A stretch of DNA of 35,188 bases, from assembly GCF_001440405.1 (NCBI RefSeq), contig NZ_LLXX01000119.1:36127-71314 (forward strand), read 5' to 3'. Below are positions 17,118 through 25,347 of the stretch, one piece after another; positions within the stretch are counted from its first letter, which is position 1, and every line of letters begins with the position of its first letter. The stretch comes from Bradyrhizobium valentinum (GTDB lineage Bacteria; Pseudomonadota; Alphaproteobacteria; Rhizobiales; Xanthobacteraceae). The notes beneath the pieces are model-generated. The model saw only the letters and a program-made list of their open reading frames with translations. It was not told the DNA's origin and did not search any database. The position numbers and the translations under genes are program-made.

Positions 17118-17136
17118 ATTTGTGCACTGCACAGAT
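17118..17136. promoter_or_regulatory. Candidate operator in the urtA / permease-kinase divergent region
   Basis: ATTTGTGCA-C-TGCACAGAT is a dyad with nine-base arms and one mismatch; the core TGTGCA-C-TGCACA is perfect. It lies 52 bp upstream of the urtA start and about 45 bp upstream of the sigma-54-like promoter on the other side. It would suit binding by the LuxR-type regulator encoded at 20599, or by an NtrC-type activator. Which of these is not determinable from sequence. Confidence 0.5.
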
Positions 17137-17181
17137 ACGTGGGATTGCGTATACTGCACCGCAAAATAGCGACGTAGATTT

Positions 17182-17197
17182 TGGTACGGGGTTTGCT
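17182..17197 (+). promoter_or_regulatory. Sigma-54-type promoter for the permease-kinase gene
   Basis: TGGTACG-GGGT-TTGCT matches the sigma-54 consensus TGGCACG-N4-TTGCW at all but one base, with the invariant GG and GC correctly spaced. Transcription would begin near 17208, 30 bases before the chosen GTG start. Dependence on an NtrC-like activator, hence nitrogen control, follows from general knowledge of sigma-54. Confidence 0.72.
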
Positions 17198-17237
17198 GGC
17201 TATCCGGGGGTCAGTGGAATCGGGTCAGGAGCAGCAA

Positions 17238-20200
17238 GTGGCAGGGCGGCAGCGGATAGACCGCGTAAGGCGCCAATATAATCAATGGGTTGCCAACCAG
17301 ACGCTGGAAGACTACGCGCTGCGCTTCACCGCCAAGAGCGCGCGGCGGTGGTCGGCGGCCCGGGTCGCCAATACCGCCCTTGGGGCCATCTCTTTTCTGG
17401 CGCTGGAGGCGATCGGCGGCACCATTACGCTGAATTACGGCGTGACCAACGCCACAGCGGCCATCCTGGTGGTCAGCGTCATCATTTTCCTCTGCGGCCT
17501 GCCGATTGCCTATCATGCCGCCAAATGCGGCATCGATATTGATCTGCTGACCCGCGGCGCCGGCTTCGGCTATATCGGCTCGACCATCACCTCGCTGATC
17601 TACGCCTCCTTCACCTTCATCTTCTTCGCGATCGAGGCGGTCATTCTCGCGTCGGCGCTCGATATGTGCTTCGGCATCCCGCGCCCGATCGGCTATCTCA
17701 TCAGCGCCGTCGTCATCATTCCGCTGGTGACCTACGGCATCACCCTTATCAGCCGCTTCCAATTGTGGACGCAGCCGATCTGGATCATCCTCCACATCCT
17801 GCCCTTCGTGGCGATCGCCTATGCCAACCCGCATTCGTTCACGGAGTGGCGAAAATTTGCCGGCGAGCATGGCGACGCGAGCGGCCATCTCGACCTGCTG
17901 CTGTTCGGCACCGCAGCCTCGGTGGTGTTTTCGCTTGTTGCGCAGATCGGGGAGCAGGTCGACTTCCTGCGGTTTCTGCCGCGCGACCGCCGAACCTCCC
18001 GCACCTCATGGTGGATCGCCCTGCTCAGCGCCGGCCCCGGCTGGATCATCTTTGGCGCGCTCAAGTTACTGCTGGGCTCGTTCCTCGCCTTCTTCGCGCT
18101 CAGCCACGGCGTTTCCAGCGAGCACGCAGCCGAGCCTGCGCATATGTACCTGGAAGCGTTTCGCTACGTGCTGTCGCAGCCCGATCTGGCGCTGGCGCTG
18201 ACCGGCACCTTCGTCATTCTTTCGCAGATCAAGATCAACGTCACCAACGCCTATGCCGGCTCGATCGCCTGGTCGAACTTCTTCTCGCGCCTGACCCATA
18301 GCCATCCCGGCCGCGTAGTCTGGCTGGTGTTCAACGTGGTAGTGGCGCTGCTGTTGATGGAAATCGGCGTCTACAAGGCGCTGGAGCAGACGCTGGCGCT
18401 ATATTCCAACGTGGCGATCGCCTGGGTCGGCGCGCTGGTCGCCGACCTCGTCGTCAACAAGCCACTGGGCTTGCGTCCGCAACATATCGAATTCAAGCGC
18501 GCGCATCTTTACGACATCAATCCGGTCGGCGTCGGCGCCATGACGATTGCGACCATCGTCTCGATCTCGGCGTTCTACGGCCTGTTCGGGCCGACGGCCA
18601 AGGCGCTGTCCGCCTTCGTGGCGCTGGCGGTCGCCTTCGTCACCGCGCCCCTGATCGCGTGGGCGACCGACGGCAAATATTACATCGCGCGCAAACCCAA
18701 ACGAAGCTGGCAGAACCTGGAGGCGATCCAGTGCTGTATCTGCGAGCATTCGTTCGAACCGGAGGACATGGCCTCCTGCCCGGCCTATGCCGGGCCGATC
18801 TGCTCGCTATGCTGCTCGCTCGATGCGCGCTGCCATGATCTCTGCAAGCCACACGCGCGGGCCGGGGCGCAGGTCTCAGACATGCTGGGAAAACTGTTGC
18901 CGGAGGCGATCTACGTCCGGATCAACTCGCAGTTCGGGCATTATCTCGGCGTGTTTGCGGTCTCAGCAGGGCTGGTCGGGCTGACGCTCGGGCTGATCTA
19001 CCTGCAGACGTCCGCGACGCTTCCGGTCGACAATCTCCTTCTGTCCGACGTGCTGTGGAAAGTCTTCTTCGCGCTCACCATCATCATCGGCGTGGTGGCG
19101 TGGCTGTTCGTGCTGGCGCAGCAAAGCCGCCGCGCGGCAGAGGCCGAGACGCGGCGCCAGACCGCGCTCTTGATCCAGGAAATCGACGCGCACAAGCGCA
19201 CCGATGCCGAATTGCAGCGCGCCAAGGAAGTCGCGGAATCCGCCAACCTCGCCAAGAGCCGTTATGTCGTGGGACTGAGCCATGAACTGCGCTCGCCGCT
19301 GAACGCCATCAGTGGTTACGCGCAATTGCTGGAACAGGATTCGGGCCTCGCCACCAAGCCGCGCGACCAGGTGCGCGTGGTCCGCCGTAGCGCCGACCAT
19401 CTGTCGGGACTGATCGACGGCATTCTGGACATTTCCAAGATCGAGGCGGGCCGGCTCTATTTGTCACGCGACGAGGTGCGCCTGAGCGACTTTCTCGACC
19501 AGCTTGTCGGCATGTTCCGTCTGCAGGCCGCCGCCAAAGGCATCGACTTCGTCTTCAAGCGACCGGGGGTGCTGCCGCTCGTGGTCTATGCCGATGAAAA
19601 ACGGCTGCGCCAGATCCTGATCAACCTGCTTTCAAACGCCATCAAGTTCACGCGAACCGGCAGCGTGCAGTTCGTGGTGCATTACCGCAGCCCGGTCGCC
19701 GAGTTCGAGGTGATCGATACCGGCCCCGGCATTCAGGCAGACGATCTCGAACGCATCTTCGCGCCCTTCGAACGCGGCGCGCTCGGCGTCTCGCAGCCGC
19801 AGACCGGAACGGGCCTCGGCCTTACTATCAGCCGGCTGCTCGCCGGCGTGATGGGCGGCGATATCAGGGTGAGCAGCGAGGTCGGCAGCGGAAGTATCTT
19901 CCGCGTCAAGATCCTGCTGTCGGAAGTCACCAATCCCACCCGGATCGCGCCGGTCGAGGCGCCGATCTTCGGCTATCATGGCCCGCGCAAGACGATCCTG
20001 ATCACCGACGACGATCCGACCCACCGCGACCTCCTGCGCGAGGTTCTGACGCCGCTCGGCTTCATCCTGCTCAGCGCGCCGGACGGACCCGGATGTCTGG
20101 CGCTGGCGCAGCACTGCCGGCCTGACCTTTTCCTGCTGGATATTTCGATGGCCGGCATGGACGGATGGACGGTGGCGGAAACGCTGCGCGCGAACGGCCA

Positions 20201-20609
20201 TCATCAGGCCCGCATCCTGATGGTGTCGGCGAGCGCGCTGGAAGCGCATGGCGCGCCGCTGGCGCAGCCCTATCATGACGGCTATCTGATGAAGCCGATC
20301 GACATTCCCAAGCTGCTGGAGGCGATCCGGCAATTGCTGAAAATCGAATGGCAGTATGAGGCGGAGCAAATTGCCGTGCCGCGCTGGAAACCGGAGACCG
20401 GATCGCGGCCGCCGGTTAAACATGTCGAGGAGCTGATCGGACTCGGGCAATTAGGTTACATCCGCGCCATTCAGCTCAAGCTCGACGAGATCGGTAACGA
20501 TTACCCCGAGCACGCCGATTTCGTTTCGCAGATGCGTTTACTGGTCGACCGCTTCGACCTCGATCAATACATGGCGACTTTAAAGACCTTGCACAGCTAT
20601 GATCATTGA
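17238..20609 (+). CDS. NCS1-type permease fused to a hybrid sensor histidine kinase
   Basis: A 1,123-residue membrane protein. Residues 21-486 form an NCS1 (purine/cytosine permease-like) module: NQTLEDYALRF, then about twelve membrane segments with ALEAIGGTITLNYG, GPGWIIFGALKLLLGS and INVTNAYAGSIAWSNF. Residues 499-536 hold nine cysteines (CCICEHSF, ASCPAYAG, CSLCCSLDARCHDLC), a possible metal cluster. Two more membrane segments follow (about 570-628), then a short coiled coil, HisKA with His682 in LSHELRSPLNAISGY, HATPase (NLLSNAIKF, DTGPGI, GTGLGL) and a receiver with DDD near 924, Asp968 and Lys1019. The permease half presumably senses its transport substrate. The GTG at 17238 follows AGGAG; a TTG at 17181 would sit inside the promoter. 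The gene is divergent from urtA and overlaps the response-regulator gene. Confidence 0.93.
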   Translation: MAGRQRIDRVRRQYNQWVANQTLEDYALRFTAKSARRWSAARVANTALGAISFLALEAIGGTITLNYGVTNATAAILVVSVIIFLCGLPIAYHAAKCGIDIDLLTRGAGFGYIGSTITSLIYASFTFIFFAIEAVILASALDMCFGIPRPIGYLISAVVIIPLVTYGITLISRFQLWTQPIWIILHILPFVAIAYANPHSFTEWRKFAGEHGDASGHLDLLLFGTAASVVFSLVAQIGEQVDFLRFLPRDRRTSRTSWWIALLSAGPGWIIFGALKLLLGSFLAFFALSHGVSSEHAAEPAHMYLEAFRYVLSQPDLALALTGTFVILSQIKINVTNAYAGSIAWSNFFSRLTHSHPGRVVWLVFNVVVALLLMEIGVYKALEQTLALYSNVAIAWVGALVADLVVNKPLGLRPQHIEFKRAHLYDINPVGVGAMTIATIVSISAFYGLFGPTAKALSAFVALAVAFVTAPLIAWATDGKYYIARKPKRSWQNLEAIQCCICEHSFEPEDMASCPAYAGPICSLCCSLDARCHDLCKPHARAGAQVSDMLGKLLPEAIYVRINSQFGHYLGVFAVSAGLVGLTLGLIYLQTSATLPVDNLLLSDVLWKVFFALTIIIGVVAWLFVLAQQSRRAAEAETRRQTALLIQEIDAHKRTDAELQRAKEVAESANLAKSRYVVGLSHELRSPLNAISGYAQLLEQDSGLATKPRDQVRVVRRSADHLSGLIDGILDISKIEAGRLYLSRDEVRLSDFLDQLVGMFRLQAAAKGIDFVFKRPGVLPLVVYADEKRLRQILINLLSNAIKFTRTGSVQFVVHYRSPVAEFEVIDTGPGIQADDLERIFAPFERGALGVSQPQTGTGLGLTISRLLAGVMGGDIRVSSEVGSGSIFRVKILLSEVTNPTRIAPVEAPIFGYHGPRKTILITDDDPTHRDLLREVLTPLGFILLSAPDGPGCLALAQHCRPDLFLLDISMAGMDGWTVAETLRANGHHQARILMVSASALEAHGAPLAQPYHDGYLMKPIDIPKLLEAIRQLLKIEWQYEAEQIAVPRWKPETGSRPPVKHVEELIGLGQLGYIRAIQLKLDEIGNDYPEHADFVSQMRLLVDRFDLDQYMATLKTLHSYDH

Positions 20610-21528
20610 ATCCAAAAAGCGCGACGTCGCCCTCGTCGTCGACGATTCACCGGAGACGCTGCGGCTATTGACCGACGCGCTCGACGGCGCGGGTATGACG
20701 GTGATGGTGGCGCTCGACGGGGCCTCCGCCATGCGGATCGTCGACCAGATCACGCCAGACATCGTGCTGCTCGATGCGGTCATGCCCGGCATGGATGGGT
20801 TCGAGACCTGCAGGCGGCTGAAGCGCGATGCCGGGCTTGACCATGTGCCGATCATCTTCATGACGGGGCTGGCCGAAACCGAACACATCGTTCGCGGCCT
20901 GGAGGCCGGCGGCGTCGACTACGTGACAAAGCCGATCGCGGTCGAGGAGATGCTGGCGCGCATCCGCGTTCATCTCGCCAACGCCCGGCTGACCCAGAGC
21001 GCCCGCGCCGCACTCGACGTCTCCGGCCGCTATCTGCTCGCCGTCAACAGCCTTGGCAAGATCATGTGGGCGACGCCGCAGGCGCAGAAACTACTGTCGG
21101 ATACGCTCGCCGCCGATGGCGACAATGATTTCGTGCTTCCGGAGCCGATCCCGGAATGGCTTGACCAGGCGCGCAAGGGCAAGACCGGATCGAAGGCCGT
21201 CGTCATGGCCACCCTGCCGGGCAACGAGCCGCTTCGGTTGCAATATATGGGTAAGCTCGGCGCCAATGAATTCCTGCTGCGACTTGCCAAGGATTCCGGC
21301 ACCGAAGCGCCGGCGGAGTTCTCCAGCGAGTTGGGCCTGACGACGCGCGAGGGCGAAGTGCTGTCGTGGCTCTCCAAGGGCAAAACAAACCGCGACATTG
21401 CGCAGATCCTGGGGCTCAGCCCGCGCACCGTCGACAAGCACCTCGAGCAGATCTATTCCAAGCTCGGCGTAGAGAACCGCACCGCCGCGGCGGCGATCGC
21501 GGTGAATGCAAAGAACCAGAAGGGATGA
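20599..21528 (+). CDS. Response regulator, receiver plus LuxR-type HTH
   Basis: A 309-residue transcription factor. Residues 8-122 are a receiver with the acidic pair in VVDDS, phospho-acceptor Asp59 (IVLLDAVMPGMDG), Thr89 and Lys111 (VTKP). Residues 140-230 look like a small PAS-like middle domain (RYLLAVNSLGKIMWATP), unusual for simple NarL-type regulators. Residues 247-303 are a LuxR/GerE HTH (LTTREGEVLSWLSKGKTNRD, LSPRTVDKHLEQIYSKLGV). The ATG lies 11 bases inside the end of the permease-kinase gene, so the two are translationally coupled and form a phosphorelay. Likely targets are the divergent urt operon and possibly itself. Confidence 0.93.
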   Translation: MIIESKKRDVALVVDDSPETLRLLTDALDGAGMTVMVALDGASAMRIVDQITPDIVLLDAVMPGMDGFETCRRLKRDAGLDHVPIIFMTGLAETEHIVRGLEAGGVDYVTKPIAVEEMLARIRVHLANARLTQSARAALDVSGRYLLAVNSLGKIMWATPQAQKLLSDTLAADGDNDFVLPEPIPEWLDQARKGKTGSKAVVMATLPGNEPLRLQYMGKLGANEFLLRLAKDSGTEAPAEFSSELGLTTREGEVLSWLSKGKTNRDIAQILGLSPRTVDKHLEQIYSKLGVENRTAAAAIAVNAKNQKG

Positions 21529-21567
21529 GTTGGTAGCTCCTCCTTCCACGGCAGCACGCGGAAATCC

Positions 21568-21993
21568 TCACTCGGCAGCTTGAGCGCGACCGTAGGCTTC
21601 CGAAATCATGTAGCCGGACAGCGTGCCGTAGGCGGCGGTCCACGCATCGGCGACCTCATGAGTCCAAGCCGGGCCCAGTCCCTTTTCCAGCGTCCACAGC
21701 AGTGCGGCGCCAACCACCGGATAGTGCTCCGCCTTGGCACCGTAGCTGACGTGGCGTTTGGCGAGCGCACTCGCAGCCGGCAAGATCGATTCGAGATTGC
21801 CGAGGCCGCTGACCACGGCGGCCAGCATCATCATCAGCTTCTTGCGCTGCTCGGTCATATCGGCCGGAAACATCGCCTTCACCGCCGGCGCGATCTCGAA
21901 CAGGCGATCGTAGAACAACAGCGCTGCCTGCTCCGATATCGGGACGACCTTGGCAAAACTCTCCTGAACCAGTCTGACGTGCGTCGAATTCAC
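21568..21993 (-). CDS. Single-domain globin (bacterial haemoglobin type)
   Basis: A 141-residue globin resembling Vitreoscilla haemoglobin and the globin domain of flavohaemoglobins. Helix features include VRLVQESFAKV at the start, LFYDRLFEIAP, then the proximal histidine region LAKRHVSYGAKAEHYPVVG (His81), and ALLWTLEKGLG with DAWTAAYGTLSGYMI. No FAD/NAD reductase domain is attached. It should bind O2 or NO. The GTG start at 21993 is preceded by GAGGAGATCCGAA; a GTG five codons upstream overlaps that ribosome-binding site and is disfavoured. It lies 86 bp downstream of the nitrate transporter ATPase on the same strand, suggesting a role against NO arising during nitrate use, but it may have its own promoter. 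Confidence 0.9.
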   Translation of the reverse strand: MNSTHVRLVQESFAKVVPISEQAALLFYDRLFEIAPAVKAMFPADMTEQRKKLMMMLAAVVSGLGNLESILPAASALAKRHVSYGAKAEHYPVVGAALLWTLEKGLGPAWTHEVADAWTAAYGTLSGYMISEAYGRAQAAE

Positions 21994-22079
21994 TTCGGAT
22001 CTCCTCACGTTTTGAAGCAGAACCTATTGGTCTCGCCGGAGGAACATTGGTTCAATTATCACCTCGGAGCATTAAGCGC

Positions 22080-22874
22080 TTACGCCGCCTCGACGAAGCG
22101 ATGTCGCTCGTAGAGGAATTCGAGCACGCGCTGCCGGCACTTGAGGTAGCCGGGGTTGGTCGCGAGCTCGAGCCGCTTGCGCGGGCGCGCCAGCGGCACC
22201 TCGAGCACCTCACCGATCCGCGCGCTCGGACCGTTGGTCATCATCACGATGCGGTCCGACAGCAGAACGGCTTCGTCGACGTCGTGGGTGATCATCAGGA
22301 TGGTATTGCCGAGCTTCTGATGCAGCGCCATCACCGAGTCCTGGAGATGCGCGCGGGTCAGTGCGTCGAGCGCGCCAAAGGGCTCGTCGAGCAGCAGCAC
22401 CTTCGGCTCCATGGCGAGCGCTCGCGCAATGCCGACGCGCTGCTTCATGCCGCCGGAAATTTCGGATGGACGCTTGTCCTTGGCGTGGGCCATCTGCACG
22501 AGGTTGAGATTGTGCATCACCCAGGCGTCGCGCTCGGCGCGGGTCTTGGTCGATGCAAACACCTTGTCGACGCCGAGCCGGACGTTCTCATAGACCGTCA
22601 GCCACGGCAGCAGGCTGTGGTTCTGGAACACCACCGCGCGATCCGGCCCCGGCGAGTTGACCTCACGGTTCTCCAGCAGCACGCCGCCATTGGTGGCGCC
22701 GGTGAGGCCGGCAACGATGTTGAGCAGCGTGGACTTGCCACAGCCGGAATGACCGATGATCGAGACGTATTCGCCTTTCTCGATCGTCAGGCTGATGTCC
22801 TTCAGTACCTCGGTCGTGGCGTTGCCGCGGGTGAAGGTCTTGTCGATATGGTCGAGCTTCAGATAGACCTGCAT
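22080..22874 (-). CDS. nrtD: Nitrate/nitrite-type ABC transporter, ATP-binding protein
   Basis: A 264-residue ATPase of the NrtD/NasD/SsuB-TauB group. Walker A is GHSGCGKST (about residue 40), the Q-loop VFQNHSLLPWLTVYENV, the variant signature ISGGMKQRVGIARAL found in NrtD, and Walker B VLLLDEPFGALDALTR followed by the switch THDVDEAV. An open frame continues far upstream through the permease gene in another frame and is not real; the family start MQVYLKLDHIDKTF at 22874 was chosen. It follows the permease by 11 bp. It energises import of nitrate (possibly nitrite) with the two genes upstream. Confidence 0.92.
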   Translation of the reverse strand: MQVYLKLDHIDKTFTRGNATTEVLKDISLTIEKGEYVSIIGHSGCGKSTLLNIVAGLTGATNGGVLLENREVNSPGPDRAVVFQNHSLLPWLTVYENVRLGVDKVFASTKTRAERDAWVMHNLNLVQMAHAKDKRPSEISGGMKQRVGIARALAMEPKVLLLDEPFGALDALTRAHLQDSVMALHQKLGNTILMITHDVDEAVLLSDRIVMMTNGPSARIGEVLEVPLARPRKRLELATNPGYLKCRQRVLEFLYERHRFVEAA

Positions 22875-22885
22875 GACATGTCCCT

Positions 22886-23794
22886 TCAGTTCAGTGCGGT
22901 GCCGCGGGTCACGATCTTCGCCACTCCCGCGATCAGGCGGTCGAGCACGAAGCCGATGATGCCGACATAGAACAGCGCCAGGATGATTTCGCTGATGTGC
23001 GAGGAGTTCCAGGCGTCCCAGATGAAGAAGCCGATTCCGACGCCGCCGATCAGCATTTCCGCTGCGACGATCGCCAGCCACGACAGGCCGATGCCGATGC
23101 GAAGACCCGTGAAGATGTAGGGCGCCGCCGCCGGGATCATGATCTTGGAAAAGAACTCCAGCGGGTTGAGCTGCACCACGGCTGCGACGTTGCGATAGTC
23201 CTGCGGGATGTTGCGGATACCGACCGCGGTGTTGATGATGATCGGCCAGACCGAGGTGATGAAGATCACGAAGATCGCCGAGGGCTGGCCATCGCGGAAC
23301 GCAGCAAGCGACAGCGGCAGCCACGCCAGCGGCGGAATGGTGCGCAGCACCTGGAACAGCGGATCGAGCCCGCGCATCGCCCACACCGACTGCCCGACCA
23401 GCGTGCCGAGCGCGATGCCGACGATGGCGGCGATCGAATAGCCATAGGCGACGCGCTGAAGCGAAGCGGACAGATGCCAGAACAGGCCCTTGTCGATGCC
23501 GCCATTATCGAAGAACGGATCGAGGATCAGTTCCTTGGTATCCTTGAACACGCGCGAGGGCGGCGGCAGCGTCGATCCGGTGCGGCGGCAGACCAGCTCC
23601 CAGAACAGCATCAACAGCGCGAGCACGATCAGCGGCGGCACGACGCGCGCCGCGGTCTCCTTCGCCATCTTGACGTACTTCTCGGCACGAGGTGCCTGCT
23701 TCGGCGTCATCGTGACCACCGGCGCCGCCGCAGTCGGCGAGGTGGTCGGAATGGCCACCGCGGTGGCTTCGGCTTTGATCGCTGGCATCGACAT
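22886..23794 (-). CDS. nrtB: Nitrate/nitrite-type ABC transporter, permease
   Basis: A 302-residue inner-membrane permease of the NrtB/CmpB family. A 45-residue Ala/Thr/Pro-rich cytoplasmic tail precedes six or so membrane segments. The conserved family block IRNIPQDYRNVAAVVQLNP lies just ahead of the EAA-like coupling loop, and PYIFTGLRIGIGLSWLAIVAAEML follows; GIGFFIWDAWNSSHISEII near the C-terminus is typical for the nitrate branch. It has GGAG before ATG. It sits downstream of a terminator-like hairpin that should reduce its expression relative to the binding protein. Confidence 0.92.
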   Translation of the reverse strand: MSMPAIKAEATAVAIPTTSPTAAAPVVTMTPKQAPRAEKYVKMAKETAARVVPPLIVLALLMLFWELVCRRTGSTLPPPSRVFKDTKELILDPFFDNGGIDKGLFWHLSASLQRVAYGYSIAAIVGIALGTLVGQSVWAMRGLDPLFQVLRTIPPLAWLPLSLAAFRDGQPSAIFVIFITSVWPIIINTAVGIRNIPQDYRNVAAVVQLNPLEFFSKIMIPAAAPYIFTGLRIGIGLSWLAIVAAEMLIGGVGIGFFIWDAWNSSHISEIILALFYVGIIGFVLDRLIAGVAKIVTRGTALN

Positions 23795-23815
23795 CGAAAT
23801 TGTATCTCCGTGTTC

Positions 23816-23852
23816 AAAAAAGGCGGGCCGCCCGCTGCTTTGCGCGCGGCCC
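23816..23852 (-). terminator. Intrinsic-terminator-like hairpin between nrtA and nrtB
   Basis: On the minus strand GGGCCGC pairs with GCGGCCC across a 14-base loop and is followed, after GCC, by six T. This is a complete rho-independent signature inside an operon, 8 bp after the nrtA stop. It probably terminates part of transcription so that the binding protein is made in excess. Confidence 0.75.
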
Positions 23853-23860
23853 GGGCTTGA

Positions 23861-25180
23861 TCAGACATCAACACGCTTGATCGAAAGCGACTTCAAATAC
23901 GCAGCCGGATTCTCGGGATCGAACACCTTACCGTCGAAGAAGGTCTCCTTGCCGCGCGACTTGGAGGTCGGAATCTCGGCAGCGGGAACGCCCATCTCCT
24001 TGGCTGCGTCGCGCCACATGTCCTCGCGGTTGACCTTGGCGATCAACGCTTTGCTGTCGAAGCCCGCTTCATATTTGCCCCAGCGGATGTCCTCCGTCAT
24101 GAACCAGAGATCGTGGCTCTGGAACGGATAGGAGGCGTGGTCGCGCCAGTATTTCATGATGTGCGGCGAGTTCTCGACGACCTTGCCGGGAATTCCGTAG
24201 TTGAACTTGCCCTTGGCGCGATCGGCGATGTCTTCGACCGGGCAGTTGATCCACTGCCGCTTGCCCATGATGGTGGCCAGTTCGTCCTTGTTCTCCATCT
24301 TGTCGGCCCACTGCTGCGCCTCCATGACAGCCATCAGGATCGCCTTGGCGGCCTTCGGATTCTTGTCAACCCACGCAGCCCGCATGCCGAGCGATTTTTC
24401 CGGGTGCTTGCTCCAGATTTCGCCGGTGTTGATCGCGGTATAGCCGATGCCCTGATGGACCAACTGCCCCGGCCACGGCTCGCCGACGCAGAAGCAATCC
24501 ATCGTGCCAACCTTCATGTTGGCGACCATCTGCGGCGGCGGCACCGTGATGGTCTCCACGTCCTTGTCGGGATCGATGCCACCGGCGGCCAGCCAGTAGC
24601 GCAGCCACAGATCGTGAGTGCCGCCGGGGAACGTCATCGCGGCCTTGGCGGATTTGCCGGCAGCCTTCTTCTGCTCGAACACCGCCTTGAGCGGCGCTGC
24701 ATCGACGCCGACCTTGAGGTCGGCATATTCCTTGGCGACCGAGATGCACTGCGCATCGAGATTGAGCCGCGCCAGGATGTACATTGGCGTCGGCTGATTA
24801 TTTTGCGTCACTTTGCCGGCCGAGATCAGGTAGGGCATCGGCGTCAGGATATGCGCGCCGTCGATTCCGTTGCCTTCACTGCCGAGCACGAGGTTGTCGC
24901 GCGTGGTGCCCCATGACGCCTGCTTCTGCACCTCGACGTCAGGCATGCCGTATTTGGCGAACAGCCCCTTGTCCTTGGCGACGAACAGCGGGCCGGCATC
25001 GCTGAGCGCGATGAAGCCGAGCTTGGCCGCCTTCACCTCAGGGCCCGCGCCTTGCGCGAAAGCGCCGGCGGGGAAATTCAGCTTGGCGGCGGCGAGCAAT
25101 GCTGCCGTGCCGCCAGTCGCCTTCAGGAGCTGGCGGCGGCTGAAACCGCGGCGTGAGGTTGGAGTGGTGGGCTTCGTCAT
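23861..25180 (-). CDS. nrtA: Nitrate-type ABC transporter, substrate-binding protein (Tat exported)
   Basis: A 439-residue CmpA/NrtA-family binding protein. The N-terminus is a clear twin-arginine signal, SRRGFSRRQLLKATGG, with a hydrophobic stretch and likely cleavage at AFA near residue 43. The mature part has AAKLGFIALSDAGPLFVAKD, GMPDVEVQKQASWGTTRDN and GIDGAHILTPMPYL, which form the anion pocket in this family, and FCVGEPWPGQLV. Nitrate or nitrite is the usual ligand; bicarbonate (CmpA) is the less likely alternative in this type of organism. The gene heads a three-gene operon with a sigma-54-like promoter about 170 bp upstream. No nitrate reductase gene is in the window. Confidence 0.92.
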   Translation of the reverse strand: MTKPTTPTSRRGFSRRQLLKATGGTAALLAAAKLNFPAGAFAQGAGPEVKAAKLGFIALSDAGPLFVAKDKGLFAKYGMPDVEVQKQASWGTTRDNLVLGSEGNGIDGAHILTPMPYLISAGKVTQNNQPTPMYILARLNLDAQCISVAKEYADLKVGVDAAPLKAVFEQKKAAGKSAKAAMTFPGGTHDLWLRYWLAAGGIDPDKDVETITVPPPQMVANMKVGTMDCFCVGEPWPGQLVHQGIGYTAINTGEIWSKHPEKSLGMRAAWVDKNPKAAKAILMAVMEAQQWADKMENKDELATIMGKRQWINCPVEDIADRAKGKFNYGIPGKVVENSPHIMKYWRDHASYPFQSHDLWFMTEDIRWGKYEAGFDSKALIAKVNREDMWRDAAKEMGVPAAEIPTSKSRGKETFFDGKVFDPENPAAYLKSLSIKRVDV

Positions 25181-25347
25181 GGGCGGTCCTTTGCTGCTCT
25201 GGTCAGGGTGCGTTTGAAACGGGGCCGTCCGTCTGGTGTCGCCGCGCGAGGCGCGAGAGGGCGCGTTCCAGGGAAGCCCCGGAATGGCGCGTCACAGTTC
25301 GGATGAGTGGTCTCAAGGGACGGCATCGATGGCGTCAGCACTAGCTA

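Noticed and set aside
17181..17237. TTG at 17181 as the start of the permease-kinase
   Set aside because: It falls inside the sigma-54-type promoter, while the GTG at 17238 has AGGAG at proper spacing and a family-like N-terminus.
19632..20450. A 272-codon minus-strand frame opposite the permease-kinase
   Set aside because: The sense strand encodes clear HATPase and receiver motifs; the antisense frame has none.
22875..23384. N-terminal extension of the nrtD frame into nrtB
   Set aside because: The extension is out of frame with nrtB and has no transporter motifs; the ATPase starts at MQVYLKLDHIDKTF.
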